From Phlyctochytrium arcticum (Eukaryota > Chytridiomycota > Chytridiomycetes > Chytridiales > Chytridiaceae): a stretch of 64,000 bases of DNA. This document shows positions 23,699 to 34,386 of this stretch, in pieces. The stretch's first letter is position 1. Each line of letters begins with the position of its first letter. The notes beneath the pieces were generated by a model. That model did not search any database, was not told the DNA's origin, and saw nothing but the letters and a program-made list of their open reading frames with translations. Location: contig JAHLKI010000008.1 in the NCBI GenBank assembly GCA_025602905.1, positions 248,001 to 312,000 on the forward strand, read 5' to 3'. A program made the position numbers and the translations under genes.

Positions 23699-23769
23699 GC
23701 GCCGGTGGTGAAATGGTATCATGCTTGCCTTCCAAGCAAGCGGCCCGGGTTCGATTCCCGGCTGGCGCA
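23699..23769 (+). tRNA. tRNA-Gly (anticodon TCC)
   Basis: The 71-nt sequence folds into a full cloverleaf. The acceptor stem is GCGCCGG with CTGGCGC (one G-U pair), the anticodon stem is CTTGC with GCAAG, and the loop CTTCCAA holds anticodon TCC at 23731-23733. The T arm is CCGGG-TTCGATT-CCCGG. There is no intron. The discriminator base is A and a T-rich run follows at about 23771, fitting RNA polymerase III termination. Internal A and B boxes coincide with the D and T arms. Confidence 0.95.
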
Positions 23770-23938
23770 TTCCTTTTTTTGTTTGCCACCCTGTGGTCGT
23801 TCGTTTTTTGATGCCAGTCCATTCATTCACCATGTTACCCGTGGCATACAACAACGACAACTTGTGCAAAAGATCAGTCAAGAAGCAAATAACTTATGTA
23901 CATTACAAGAATAAATTAAAATATGCGGGGTATCCCTA

Positions 23939-25263
23939 CTACTGTAGAGCTTCCTTCAATTGCTGTCGAGCGACCATCACGATAGACTGACATATGTCGG
24001 GTTTGAGCATTTCCTTCACGGCGTATGCTGTGCTGGCCTCGTATGCATAGACGATCATGGTGTCATTTATGAAGGAGTTGTGACGGGCTAGACAGAGAAT
24101 GGAATTGGCTACACGGGCAATCATTTCCCGCTCCGTATCACTTATTGGCTGTGAGGTTGATTCAGATTTTTCGGCACACGTTTGCTGGGATGCGAAAGAT
24201 GTGCAGTCATACCTCATTATCGTTGTGGTAGAGGGCATCTGGTTGATTGGCCATTTCTGGAGAGATTGGCACATGCTTGGCAACCCATATGTACCCGTTC
24301 AGTCCCAGAATCACCTCTACTCCGCAAGGGAGTGTGCAGAAATGGGATTTTGTCCGTTTGACTAGAGCTGAGGGAACAGTGACGAGGGAGCCATTTCGGA
24401 GCTACAGAAATTGTCAGTTTCACATCGAGGGGCAGCAGAGCTCTGCACATAAAGCTAACCTTGCCGTATTTGATGCTTCTGGTATGAAGGGATGAAGCAC
24501 CGTCACCGAAAAAAGCTTGCACCTCGGCCTAAAATCATTTGAAATGAGCTTTCTCCCGTCGATGTCGCCGTACAATGAATGAGTGACGCACACTGAGCAT
24601 GTCCCCTTCGGCGAAAAACGTCCGCATCTGCAACTCATCAGATTCTGTTTTTCGTCGCTAAATGGAATATTGAGCTCAAAGAATCATTTTGTAAAGTGGT
24701 AAAGTAACCGACCTGAACACCACCTGGCAGATTGACTGATGACAGCAAAAGGACAGCATCTTGTCGCGCATTTATGTCCACCTTCCATCGCTTGGGTTGC
24801 ACCTGTTCTCAGATGGGAATAAACAAACAGCGTCCAACCCGCGGAGTTTGAGTCTATACCTCAGCAATACGCCCAATCACCACATCTCCAATCTCTCCGT
24901 TGTATCTAAGATGATTCCAATTATCAGCATACAGATGATACAGTGCAAGGCAAGGCAGATCTTTGGTCATACCTTGTTCGAAGTGGCCGCACCGAAAGCA
25001 GCTTGTTGACCCGCTCCACAACTCCCGCCATTGAAGCAACCAGAGATTCATCCTCTGCATATGTTCCGTGTCCCCTGCAAAATCGATCTTAGAAAAGGTT
25101 GACCGTTTGGGTATGTGAAAGCGTGGTACCTCATAAACGCCGTGTCAGAGGTAATGGTCTCTCCCGGAGTCACAATATGTACATCAGGCAGATCATTGTC
25201 CGCCTCTGTAAGTTGCATATCCTCGTCGTAAGACGGCGCTTGGTGGACGGAAACGATATCCAT
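23939..25263 (-). CDS. RRP4: RRP4 exosome RNA-binding cap subunit
   Basis: RRP4 (EXOSC2) is an S1/KH cap subunit of the RNA exosome, which processes and degrades RNA in nucleus and cytoplasm. Eight exons (25130-25263, 24973-25074, 24860-24905, 24713-24802, 24592-24657, 24460-24528, 24213-24401, 23939-24148) give 301 residues with all phases consistent. Signatures are VTPGETITSDTAFMRGHGTY, AGVVERVNKLLSVRPL, the S1 core GEIGDVVIGRIAEVQPKRWK, and SVNLPGG. SLHTRSIKYGKLRNG follows, and the KH region has ILGLNGYIWVAKH. The start MDIVSVHQAPSYDED was chosen as the nearest ATG before the conserved N-terminal domain. It is divergent from the uL6m gene. Confidence 0.93.
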
Positions 25264-25446
25264 TACTGCTGCAATGTTTGCGGAATTTGCAGTGACCAAA
25301 CCTTTGATGCTTGAAATCAATCGAGGCTCGAATTCGGAATTCGGGTTAGGGCTAATTAGGATCGGCCTGGCAACGAGTCCAAAGCTCACAATTTGCAATT
25401 GCGCTTTTGCCTGCAACACAATTGCTGATCAAAAGTCCTTGAAGAC
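25264..25446. promoter_or_regulatory. compact divergent promoter between RRP4 and uL6m
   Basis: Only 183 bp separate the start codons of these oppositely transcribed RNA/translation genes, so they probably share promoter elements. I see no defined motif. Confidence 0.45.
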
Positions 25447-26154
25447 ATGTGGTCCAAAGGCATTGTGCCTCCTGCAATAGCAGCTGCTGGAGGAGCCAAG
25501 TGGACTTGCTCTGCAACCTCTCCAGCGACTCGCATTCGCCTTTTTTCGACTTCAAACCCTGTACAGTCCGTGATTGGTCGGCGGCCGCTCAAATATCCCC
25601 ACGAAGTTTCCATTACACTTGAACCTTTCACACCGACACCCTCTTTTCCCCGCTATGTAACGCAAGCCCTTGTCACTGGTCCCCGCGGAAGCCTGTCGAT
25701 GCCAATAGCCCCATTTGTAGAGATTGATATTCAGAAGCCAGACCCAAAACTTCCGAAACGAACTCTTGCTGTTGCCGTCAAGGATCCCAAGGACCGAAAA
25801 CAACGAGCAATGTGGGGGACAACCCGAGCGCTGCTGGACAACATGGTGGAGGGAGTAGTGGAAGGATACACTGTGCCCATTCGATTTCAAGGTGTGGGTT
25901 ATCGAGCTACACTTGAGGAGGGGAAGTTATCTTTGAAGTTGGGTTACTCACATCCGATTGTGATGGACGTTCCTCAAGGCGTGGAACTCAAGATTCCTGC
26001 CCCAACGCGGATCATTTTGCAAGGAAACGATTGGCACCAAATCAAGCAGTTTGCAGCATCTATCCGCAAATGGCGACCACCAGAGCCCTACAATCAGAAG
26101 GGGATCTTTGTGGGAGAGGAGACCATCAAGAAGAGAGAAGGAAAGAAAAAGTAG
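25447..26154 (+). CDS. MRPL6: mitochondrial ribosomal protein uL6m
   Basis: Large-subunit protein uL6 of the mitochondrial ribosome. One exon of 235 residues. The N-terminus (MWSKGIVPPAIAAAGGAKW... with Arg/Ser and few acids) looks like a mitochondrial targeting peptide. The two uL6 repeats follow, with VTGPRGSLSMPIAPF, TTRALLDNMVEGVVEGYTV, RFQGVGYRATLEEGKLSLKL and the highly conserved C-terminal RKWRPPEPYNQKGIFVGEET. The length fits fungal mitochondrial uL6. The basic tail KKREGKKK is usual. Confidence 0.93.
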   Translation: MWSKGIVPPAIAAAGGAKWTCSATSPATRIRLFSTSNPVQSVIGRRPLKYPHEVSITLEPFTPTPSFPRYVTQALVTGPRGSLSMPIAPFVEIDIQKPDPKLPKRTLAVAVKDPKDRKQRAMWGTTRALLDNMVEGVVEGYTVPIRFQGVGYRATLEEGKLSLKLGYSHPIVMDVPQGVELKIPAPTRIILQGNDWHQIKQFAASIRKWRPPEPYNQKGIFVGEETIKKREGKKK

Positions 26155-26406
26155 TCAAGCTCCCGGCCACACTTCATGTTGCTGGCAGTCACCATCCCCA
26201 ACTGTTCATTCCATCTTATTTTCACTATTTTCGCATCCCCCGTTCTCTTTGATCGCCGCTCACGCACCACGCTTATATTTAAATTCATCGGCTTCAATGA
26301 ATAATCCCAAAAATTCCATTTGTATCATAGAAAGAAATATCAACGCTCAAAACAGAATATCATTTTGCAAAATGCCTCAGATTAGCGCAACAATTTGTAA
26401 CGAGGT

Positions 26407-28170
26407 CTAAGCGCCAAAACGCTCCGGCAAGATGACCGGGGCTAGAAGCGTCCATCTATCGTCACAAAGTAACAATTAGCTGTATGTTTGACCAAGGCAA
26501 TCAATGTGATATTAACGTACGTAAACAAACCCAGCGATAACCAGCTCGAGATCACTTTGACCCATACAGCGCCCATACTCTTTGCAATGATGGTTGCTTC
26601 ATCGGTCTTGTCGACCATTTGCCACTAATCGCCCAAATAAGTTAGTGGCCATCTATATGGCGAGGATAGTAGCAACTGTGTACTTACCGCTGTCAGTAGC
26701 ATGGCCAAGTACATGGAAGCGAGAATGAAAATAGTGTGAAAGAACGAATAGTTGTATTGCACACCGTCCTTCTCATCATCATCTGGCGAGCCGAAGGCAC
26801 CCCCTCGCCCCTCATCATCATCGTCATCATCTGAGTACAATGCGCGAGACGGGAGCGCGCCGCTCTCTACCGCGGACCGCAGATGGGCGGATCGCTCTCC
26901 ACGAGGTTGCTCAGTGATGAGAGGAACACTCGCTTCATCCTGGCCAGAGGACAATGATGCCAAAACATCGCCTTTGGTGGCGGCACGGGTAGTACTATAC
27001 GCCAAAGCCAGGAAGGTAAAGATGGATCCAAGCACCAATGCCGTTGTTTGCGTCTTTCCAGTCTCGTTGGTGGGATTGCAGACGTTACCGTCCTGGTCGT
27101 TGGGTTCAGACACGATCGCGCTGGCAATCAAGTACGTTGCGTAGACGGTGACCATGGCTGATTGTGCCAGGCCACTCTTGGGGTTGGCTTCCTGCACGAC
27201 CGGAAGAAGGGATATGGTAGTGACAATAATGCACAACAGGAGATTGAAGGTAATGAAAAACTTGTTGAGTTTGCAGGGAGAGGCTCCGAACCAGGCGTAC
27301 ATGAAGCCGGTTAGAACAATGGAGCAAATGAATGCACCCAGAGTAAGTGTAAGCAGGAGGATCAGCCAGCGTTTATCGTCGCGCTCCTCCTGTTTTTCTG
27401 ATAAAACAAGCAGTCAGATATTCTGCACAGTAACTTTCTCATATTTCAAAGGCTTACCCAGCATCAGTTCAGTAAAAGTGAACGCAAAGTCAATCAACAA
27501 AACAATCTGAATCATGACAAAAATCAGGGCGCCAGGCATATCAATCCATTTCCCCACAAAGGCGAAGAATCCGTTGGGAATAAAGAAGGATGCCACGACA
27601 ATTCCTGTCCAAGCAAGCAATTTCCATGCCCAAAAACCGTTCTGAATATGTGACCGGAAGTCTCGACTGCTTTTTACATTATACATCATGGCGGCCATGA
27701 CAGAATGCTATTGGGGTTAAGGCGTTAAATTCATGCCAGAATGCGAAATGGACGCTAATAACTTACGAATAATGTTGTCGCAAAACATATTCGTATCACG
27801 GCTAGGTATCCATAACAATCCCCCTGTGGACATGATAACTCCAGATATCCATGTGTGATTTTTTTAAGTTTGCCATTTGCCCAGTCCGTTTGCATCAGCT
27901 GTGAAGTAAAAGTCAGAGGCTATTTGATGATTATTGATACCGCACAAGTAATACCCATGAGAGTACTGCTGAGACGAAGAACATAAAGGCGTAGCCTACT
28001 CGCGTGGCCGTCGAGCTGTAATGCGACATATGGATTTAGACGTTGAAAGCTTACTTGGAAGAGACGAGAATGTACCTTCTAGTTCCGCATATTTTGCAAA
28101 AACAGCTGCAAGCTGCCTTGCCAAAGCAGCATGCCGCTTCGGTGGCGAGACAGGTCAAAACTCCGCCCAT
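26407..28170 (-). CDS. SERINC/TMS1 family membrane protein
   Basis: SERINC proteins are multi-pass membrane proteins of the endomembrane system, described as serine incorporators or lipid scramblases. Seven exons (28076-28170, 27955-28015, 27767-27898, 27458-27707, 26688-27397, 26521-26624, 26407-26455) give 466 residues. The start MGGVLTCLATEAACCFGKAA and the Cys-rich segment SCFCKICGT are family hallmarks. About ten hydrophobic segments follow, including LLAWTGIVVASFFIPNGFF, IVLLIDFAFTFTELML and WLILLLTLTLGAFICSIVL. An acidic cytosolic loop (DDDDDDEGRGG) sits before the last helices, and the protein ends SWLSLGLFTWTLLAPVILP. Intact. Confidence 0.92.
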
Positions 28171-28228
28171 AATCACCAAGGACTTGAAGCCAAAATATCA
28201 AGTCGAATAGACGGGAAGTGTAGGATAA

Positions 28229-28634
28229 ATGCGACAAGCACAAACTGTCAAAATAGCACGTTCTACTCGTCCTGGGAAGGTAATGGCAAACTTGGATGCG
28301 CAATTGTTATTGTTTCCTCAGTTGGCTCAGACCCCCGAGCTGCGCAGTGACAAACCCGACTTGTGCGGCACAGTCATGAGTTTAGTAGCACTTCCGCCTG
28401 GGTGGGAAAACGAGAACCTTGCCGAATGGATAGGCTGATGCTGCGCAAATTGCTTCTCGATATCTGATACTGCCCTACAAAAAGCCCATGCGAATCTCAA
28501 CTTCAAAGAAGGATGTGCCTGCTCGGACCTTTCACAATACGCTCAAAACAGTTCTTCCTCACGCTTCCCGGCTGAATGTAGCCGGAAGAATTACACTCCA
28601 AGGATGCACGTTGGATGTAAAATTTCAAGAATAA
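28229..28634 (+). CDS. small uncharacterised gene
   Basis: Two patches look coding on the plus strand between the SERINC and SCAR genes. From ATG 28229, MRQAQTVKIARSTRPGK and then LAQTPELRSDKPDLCG. From 28434 to the stop at 28632-28634 a second frame gives ADAAQIASRYLILPYKKP through SRLNVAGRITLQGCTLDV. They join in frame if 28385-28433 is a 49-nt intron (GTAGCA...GATAG). A further 42-nt intron at 28280-28321 is possible and would not change the frame. The product would be about 104-118 residues. I recognise no family. Confidence 0.35.
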
Positions 28635-28734
28635 AGGTATGAGAAAGAAAGAAAGAAAGAAGAACAAAGATGAGGCCGCCAGTCTTTGGTATCATAACGC
28701 ATGTATTCAGACTGTAACGACGCGCAACGCTGCT

Positions 28735-30453
28735 CTAGTCCCAGTCATCGTCGTCAGCCGAGTCTGGATACGATCGAGTTAATCCTTTGCCAATCCTCAA
28801 CAGCTCCTGGATCACCTACCGTCCTCGCTATCACTCATTTCCATCGCCACACGCCGCATCAATATGGCTGCCACGTCGCTAGACTGCTCACGAGCTGTTT
28901 TCCGGTGAGCCGCAGAAGGTGGTTCGGCCACTTTCTTGAGTGCAAACTGGGTATACACGCATTTACATCAGATTGAAAGGATATAGAACGACAGGCGAGC
29001 CAACTTACCTGACCGCTTTTGATACTATTCAAGAATGTCGTTGATTCTCCGTCCGTCGAGGATGCTTGGGCGTTTGCGGATAGTGCTGACTGGCCTGAAG
29101 CTCCCGCCTGACCCGCCTGACCAAGTCCCGGCCCTGGGCCTGCCCCGGATTGCAACGGAGCGGATAGCGACATTGGTGGGGGTGGCGGAGGGGGCGGTGG
29201 TGGAGGCGGGGGTGCTGCCCTGGACCGACCACCCCCGCCCCGCCCATTTCCCTCCAATCTCATGGTTGATGCTCCTCCAATCCCACGAACACTACCACCA
29301 TATTCATCCCATTTTGGTCGTGCGATGTGAATGGTTCCGCCGCGTTGCTCATTGTTCCAGGAGCGACTGGCCAACGAGTCCCCACGCATAGTAGAGTAAC
29401 GTGCCAGCGACGCTTGAGTGAGCGAGGCTGATGCGTCGCTCCCTTCAGTCAAAAGTTCGCCCTGCGAATTGTATCTCTTGATGTGTAACTCTTGCACTGT
29501 TTTTCCAACAACGGTTACCGGGCGTTGCAACTGAGCGAGTTCGCGTTAACTACTAGTTGCAACAATGGCGCACATGACCCCGCTTACTTTGGCCTTCTTC
29601 TTCAATTCTCGTCGCTCCTTTTTCCGTTTTCGCTCTTCGTCCAACTCCTTTTGCATGACATCTTTCCACTCTTCCTCGAAAAATTGGGGGTAAGAGTAAA
29701 ACTGGACATTGGACATGTCAGTTTTGCAGCAACCCAAAACTTTTGCATATTTTTGAAAAAAATTCACCTTCATACTAGGCTGTCCGTCGACCCGAAATGT
29801 ATCCATCAGTTCTAGATCCGGTGGATTTGCGCACGACTCATACGCAGCGCGAAGTGAAGGATTCTCCGTTTCTTTGGTAAACAAGTTTGAGCTCACTTTC
29901 GGCTGGGATTTCCAATCAAACCCTGCAAAAAAAACATGATCTGACGTGAGACTGCTGCTGTGGTGAGAAAGGACAGTCCCTAAACCAAAAACGCACGTTC
30001 TTGGTTCATGGAATCGTGAATTTGCGAGAGTGACATCTTCTCTTCAAGTTGTGGCACGAAATCCTTCAGCTCTGCTATACGGCGGTGAGCATCTTCCGTG
30101 CGCTGGGAGACGGCAATTGAGGAATTGACAATATCTAGCTTCCAAAGTCAGTAATCCATTGGTAGGCTCGTTCAAAAGTTCATCATGGCTCGTCACCGGA
30201 AACGACTTCGTTGGCATAGAGGGAAAGGTTTGACAATTGGTCCAGAAATCGAGTCAGTTGCATCAACGAAGTCTATCACCCAGGAAATACAGTTTAAAAT
30301 ACTACATCCAGCACCAGGGACGCTGCTCTCAAACCAAACCTGGCGCATGATGGCTTCGGGCATCGACCCTTCCTTGATAACTTCTGAGAACCGCAAATTG
30401 GGCTTGGACGGCAAAGCCGGCGGCGGCTGGGAAAGCCGTTTACTGAGCGTCAT
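28735..30453 (-). CDS. SCAR/WAVE actin nucleation-promoting factor
   Basis: SCAR/WAVE activates the Arp2/3 complex downstream of Rac to build branched actin. Eight exons (30340-30453, 30204-30272, 29997-30138, 29768-29922, 29588-29701, 29009-29530, 28820-28946, 28735-28763) give 423 residues. The WAVE homology domain includes TRFLDQLSNLSLYANEV, LEEKMSLSQIHDSMNQERF and FDWKSQPKVSSNLFTKET, then EEEWKDVMQKELDEER and a basic stretch. A long poly-Pro run (about 29175-29215) would bind profilin or SH3 domains. The C-terminus is a VCA module: WH2 with FLNSIKSGQFALKKV, a central helix, and an acidic end closing in DDDDWD with the Arp2/3-binding Trp. Exon 2's donor (GTTTCC) is weak and least certain. 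Divergent from the STK19-like gene. Confidence 0.88.
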
Positions 30454-30684
30454 GCCGCTCTGCTCACTCTATAATTCCGGGCAAGAGTGATTGAAGAGGT
30501 TGTCTGAATACCAATGAAAAGGGTCTGGTACAATTTCCCATAGTGTCGTTCCTCCGCGCGTTCTATATGATTATGCAATCAATGCGCCACATCCTGCTTG
30601 TTAAAATCCCGCTCGGTGCTTCAGGGACTTGCGCAGTCCTGCACCGCTGGACCCACTTTTGCTAAGGGAGAATAAGAGTTGGGG
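30454..30684. promoter_or_regulatory. divergent upstream region of SCAR/WAVE and STK19-like gene
   Basis: The 231 bp between two oppositely oriented start codons presumably carry both promoters. No specific site was recognised. Confidence 0.35.
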
Positions 30685-31915
30685 ATGCGCAAGAAGGCTC
30701 TTCGAGCCATTCACCCCACCTGGAAATCTGTATTCAACCCGGAAATACAATTGACGATCCGAAACCACTCCCGCTCGCAACCTGCCGCACCTTATCATTC
30801 GCCTGGCTCGTCTCGACGTCAGACCCCTCCAGTCCCTTCACCCGACTCCAACAATACGACTGTTCCCCTGATAGAAAGAGATTGCACCGTCTCTAGTCAA
30901 ACAGTCTTGCAGACGTGTGCGGCTGTTCGCGACCAGCTCCCGCGACATATCCCACCAGTCATCCTTTTCCACCAGTTGTACGCGGAACTTGGAACGCATA
31001 GTATTGACAAAGAGCTGGTGAGTCTCCATACTTTCACTAAACCGTTGGAATTTGCTCAAATCACATAACCAGGTCCGATTATGCAACGTCGGGGCTCTTC
31101 GGAAATATAGGGTTGGAGGTGGGGGCGGCGAATTCTGCCTGACGTTTAGTTGCGACTATTACGATCAGATCCGGGATGTAGGCGGTCAAGTCGCCAGCAG
31201 AGCTGCCAAGGTCCGCAAGAACCAGGGCCAAGCTGAACCTGCCGCCGAAGAAGAACCGTCATTGTATGGTAAAGTACTCCAGACATTTGGATAACGACAG
31301 AATCCAGCAACTGATCATGAATGCTTATAGATCGGTTCATTCAATACCTGAAATCCCATTTTTCGACCATATCCGTATCCAAAGCCGACTTGATCCGCGA
31401 CATGCATGCCACCGATGCAGAAATCAAGTACGAGTTGTGTTTATTTTTACATGATGTGAATGCAGAACTGATGATCAAAAAGTGAGTTATTTTCAGCCGG
31501 ATTCCTCACGTTGAAGGAAGTCGACACATACTGGATTTCGGTGCGCAATGCGGGGTTCTTTTGGACGCATTTCCTTAAAGGCCGGAATGAGATTTTGCAG
31601 GCTCTCAAACGACGGAGGGGAAAAGACATGTTGGAGCGGGTACTTCTCGTCTCAGATATAATATTTCTCGTCTTTTGAAGATCGTAATCACTTTTCTTTT
31701 TGCAGGAAATTGAAGGCAAACCCCTCCGAACCTCTTGTCTTTCACCAAAAGTCATCTTATTGAACATGTTGGGAAAAGGACTTGTAGAACGGTTTGTTGA
31801 GTTCTATCAAATGTTGGTGTTCCTCAACTAACTTATTCCAAAAAGGTATAATACTCCGTCCGGCGCATTGATCCGATTAAAACAAAAGACAGATGCGCAT
31901 GACTTGAAGTGGTAG
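30685..31915 (+). CDS. STK19-like winged-helix protein
   Basis: Family named for human STK19, now viewed as a winged-helix DNA-binding protein linked to transcription-coupled repair rather than a kinase. Six exons (30685-31017, 31073-31268, 31331-31438, 31497-31639, 31706-31791, 31846-31915) give 311 residues. The family core is seen in RDQLPRHIPPVILFHQLYAE with IDKEL, then LCNVGALRKYRVG, RFIQYLKSHFSTISVSKADL, SGFLTLKEVDTYWISVRNAG and FFWTHFLKGRNEILQALKRR. No protein-kinase motifs occur. The donor of the third intron (31439) is a weak GTTTAT chosen to keep the frame. The basic N-terminus could be a nuclear signal. Confidence 0.75.
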
Positions 31916-32459
31916 TAACCTACTGGACAATAATTGCATCCTTATTCGATATAGTAATTTGCTTAGAGTTTGTGGTAGTTTTTTTTGGGTTTTAAGATTT
32001 TAGAGATGTTCTATTTTCCTGTGCGGCGTAGTAGCATATTTGGTAGACAGAGTTGTTCTTGTTCTAATATGTGCACCGACAGAAATTCGTAAACTCCTAC
32101 TTACATATATGCCAGTCGGTATGATGGGTGAAAAGCTACCTACCTATCCAGGAAAGTCTTTGCGAATATTTCATTCTGAGATTCAGTTCGATAACGAGGA
32201 ATGTATTGATCATTGATGTAAATCTATCTAACATTCAAAAATGTCTACCTTGGACTATTATATAAAGTTGACGGGAATGTGTGCTAACAAGCTACTGTAG
32301 TCAGGAGAAGAACCAGGGCAAAACATGGGATAAAGGAAAATTTACAAATCTACATTAGGTACAAGTGGAGAGAACCAATTCTTGTTCGCTCACAGGGTCG
32401 CAAGATGAGGGTTAATGGCTGGGGTTCAGATGAGGTGGGTGATGAGGGGAAAGGCACGA
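31916..32459. other. AT-rich intergenic stretch, nothing recognised
   Basis: This is the 3' flank of two convergent genes (STK19-like and the first Pro-rich membrane protein). No coding frame of note and no RNA gene seen. Confidence 0.5.
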
Positions 32460-33686
32460 TTATGGAGACGGTGGGCGCAAATCGTTTGGATTGGTATCGC
32501 GGAAACTTGAGGTTGAGGTGGGAGAGATTGGGGATCCGCGGGGAATGACGACCGTGCGGGCGGGGGCGATAGGGGTGGGGGAGGTTGGAGAAGGCATGTC
32601 CTTGACGGGGGGTGGGGGAGGACTCCTGTTATCGCCCGAGACGGTGGGTGAGGTTGTGATGCGTAGCGGATCCGTGGTGACATAGCCGTTGTGCTGGTGA
32701 GCTGGGGGTTGAGTGTACTCCGCAGAGCCATAGTAACCGCCATACCCTGCTGCTGCAGAGTACCCGGACTGGTCATAAGGCGCGTAGGTGGCAGCTGGTT
32801 GCTGGGGAGGGGGGTACCCTGTATTCGCATAGCCATTTGAAGCGTACGGCTGTTGGCCGTAATAGTCGTACGATGGGTAAGGCTGTTGCTGCTGGGCTTG
32901 CGGATGAGGTTGTTGTTGTTGGTAAGGTTGGCCATAATACTCTGTGGTTTCAGCGCCCGAGTTTGCTAGAGGGTTGGGAGATGGAGCATAGATCTGTTCC
33001 CATTTTGGAACTCCGCTTGTGCCGGCCTGATTTGCCGCGTGGGCTGCCGCGGTCCGTCGGTTACGACTGATTGTGCGTTTGAGAGCGGCAAGGGTGCTCA
33101 TGCGGTTAGCACTGGGACCATCCAGTTTGGCCGCGGCGCGCTTTGATGATCGGACAAGTAGTGTGAGGGCAAGGAGAATGAGCAGGAAGCCGCCAACGAC
33201 CCCTCCTGCGATGCCGACAGTGCGAGGGATATTGGTCGAGTTTTCTGACTTTGCAGGCGCTGTGATGCTCGGTCTTGCGGTTGCAGAGGTTGATGTTCTG
33301 TCTGCAGTGCTCGTCACGGTTGTGACAATGGTGGTTTGGATGACTGTGGTAGGTAGAGGGGTGGGGGTAGGGGTAGGAGTTGGGGTGATGATGACCGTAG
33401 TGGGCAACGGCGTAGTAGGGAGGATCGTGGGGAGAACCGTGGGGAGGACTGTCGGCAAAGACAAGGTGGGGAAAGTAGGCAATACTGTCGGGAGAGGCAC
33501 AGAGCTCGCCGGTGGTGGAATATCAATCACTGTCGTCCCTGGAGCGGGGGCAGGCGGGGCTTTGGGAGCACCTCCTCCTGCAGCGACCGGGTGAGCCAAT
33601 CCTAGCAGCGCAACCAGCAGCAGCATCCACACGGCCATCATTCCTCGATTCTTTCGTTCCATCCTCGCTGTTCCTCGATTCCTCAT
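32460..33686 (-). CDS. Pro/Thr-rich single-pass membrane protein 1
   Basis: One exon, 408 residues from ATG 33686 (another in-frame ATG at 33662). Layout: short basic N-terminus; signal peptide (AVWMLLLVALLGLAHPVAAG); an ectodomain of about 140 residues built from LPTVLPT-type and TPTPTP repeats, Thr-rich and suited to O-glycosylation; one transmembrane helix (VGIAGGVVGGFLLILLALTL); a basic juxtamembrane stretch; and a cytosolic tail rich in Tyr, Gln and Pro (YYGQPYQQQQ, GYAAAGYGGYY-like) with PPPPPVK near the end. It is probably a cell-surface sensor or wall-anchored protein. I recognise no family. It resembles the next gene in plan. Confidence 0.7.
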   Translation of the reverse strand: MRNRGTARMERKNRGMMAVWMLLLVALLGLAHPVAAGGGAPKAPPAPAPGTTVIDIPPPASSVPLPTVLPTFPTLSLPTVLPTVLPTILPTTPLPTTVIITPTPTPTPTPLPTTVIQTTIVTTVTSTADRTSTSATARPSITAPAKSENSTNIPRTVGIAGGVVGGFLLILLALTLLVRSSKRAAAKLDGPSANRMSTLAALKRTISRNRRTAAAHAANQAGTSGVPKWEQIYAPSPNPLANSGAETTEYYGQPYQQQQPHPQAQQQQPYPSYDYYGQQPYASNGYANTGYPPPQQPAATYAPYDQSGYSAAAGYGGYYGSAEYTQPPAHQHNGYVTTDPLRITTSPTVSGDNRSPPPPPVKDMPSPTSPTPIAPARTVVIPRGSPISPTSTSSFRDTNPNDLRPPSP

Positions 33687-34386
33687 CCTTTGTTGACGCT
33701 TTTCGGTGATCTGTAGGCTCAATTCGTTTCCCAATTCCGCACGTTTTCTACTAGTGTCCCTTCCCTTTAGTTCCTAGTACTCGTCCTAATGCTTCTTTCC
33801 ACCGTTCTCTTTAGTCGTCCTAGTCCTGTTCCTGGTCGTTCGTTCAGCTGCTTCAGCAGTTTTTGCTGGGTCTGAAATTCCGAAAGCGCAGGATTTTGCG
33901 GCCGAAAGTTGGTGGTACAAAAGGCCGGGCAAGTGGGTGCACAGCCACCGGCCATCTTGCGGCCTGCGCGCAAAGAGCGATAACAATACCGTGACTGTGC
34001 CCCTACACCTGTGACATAGCGCTTTCTGGGAATCTCCGCCATGTCCAAGCTTTTTTCCCGAGCAAAAAGACTCCGTTGGGAAATGTGGAAAAATAGCCAG
34101 GCCATATGATAGCAGACTTTTACAACTTTCTTTTTTTTTGCGCAGTCGTTTCTTTTGCATGGGTATATGATATCCCCAGACGGGGACGGCGTTCGGGGAT
34201 GATGCAGAGGTAATGCGTGCTGAATGCATTGAATGACCTGAATTTTCTGTGGAAGGAAAGGTAAGCATCTGTATGCATCGATAGAAATTGCGACCAGATT
34301 TTACAGATAGTTTACATATTTAGAGTAGAAACATAGTTATACAGAGGAGATACATGAATGCCAGCGAATAAATACTAGTGGGTCCC
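33687..34386. other. intergenic, nothing recognised
   Basis: This is the gap between two minus-strand membrane-protein genes. A minus-strand ORF at 33786-34268 has no recognisable features and an odd composition, so it is not called. A T-rich tract lies near 34130. Confidence 0.4.

Noticed and set aside
26752..27144. Plus-strand Ser-rich ORF
   Set aside because: Shadow of the acidic loop of the SERINC gene, whose spliced model is well supported.
30679..31068. STK19-like ORF starting at 30679
   Set aside because: The first codon is TTG, not ATG, and the ORF runs into an intron; the ATG at 30685 and spliced exons are preferred.
33073..33594. Plus-strand Gly/Val-rich ORF opposite the first Pro-rich gene
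   Set aside because: It is the complement of Pro/Thr codon repeats in the minus-strand gene, which has signal peptide and transmembrane features of its own.
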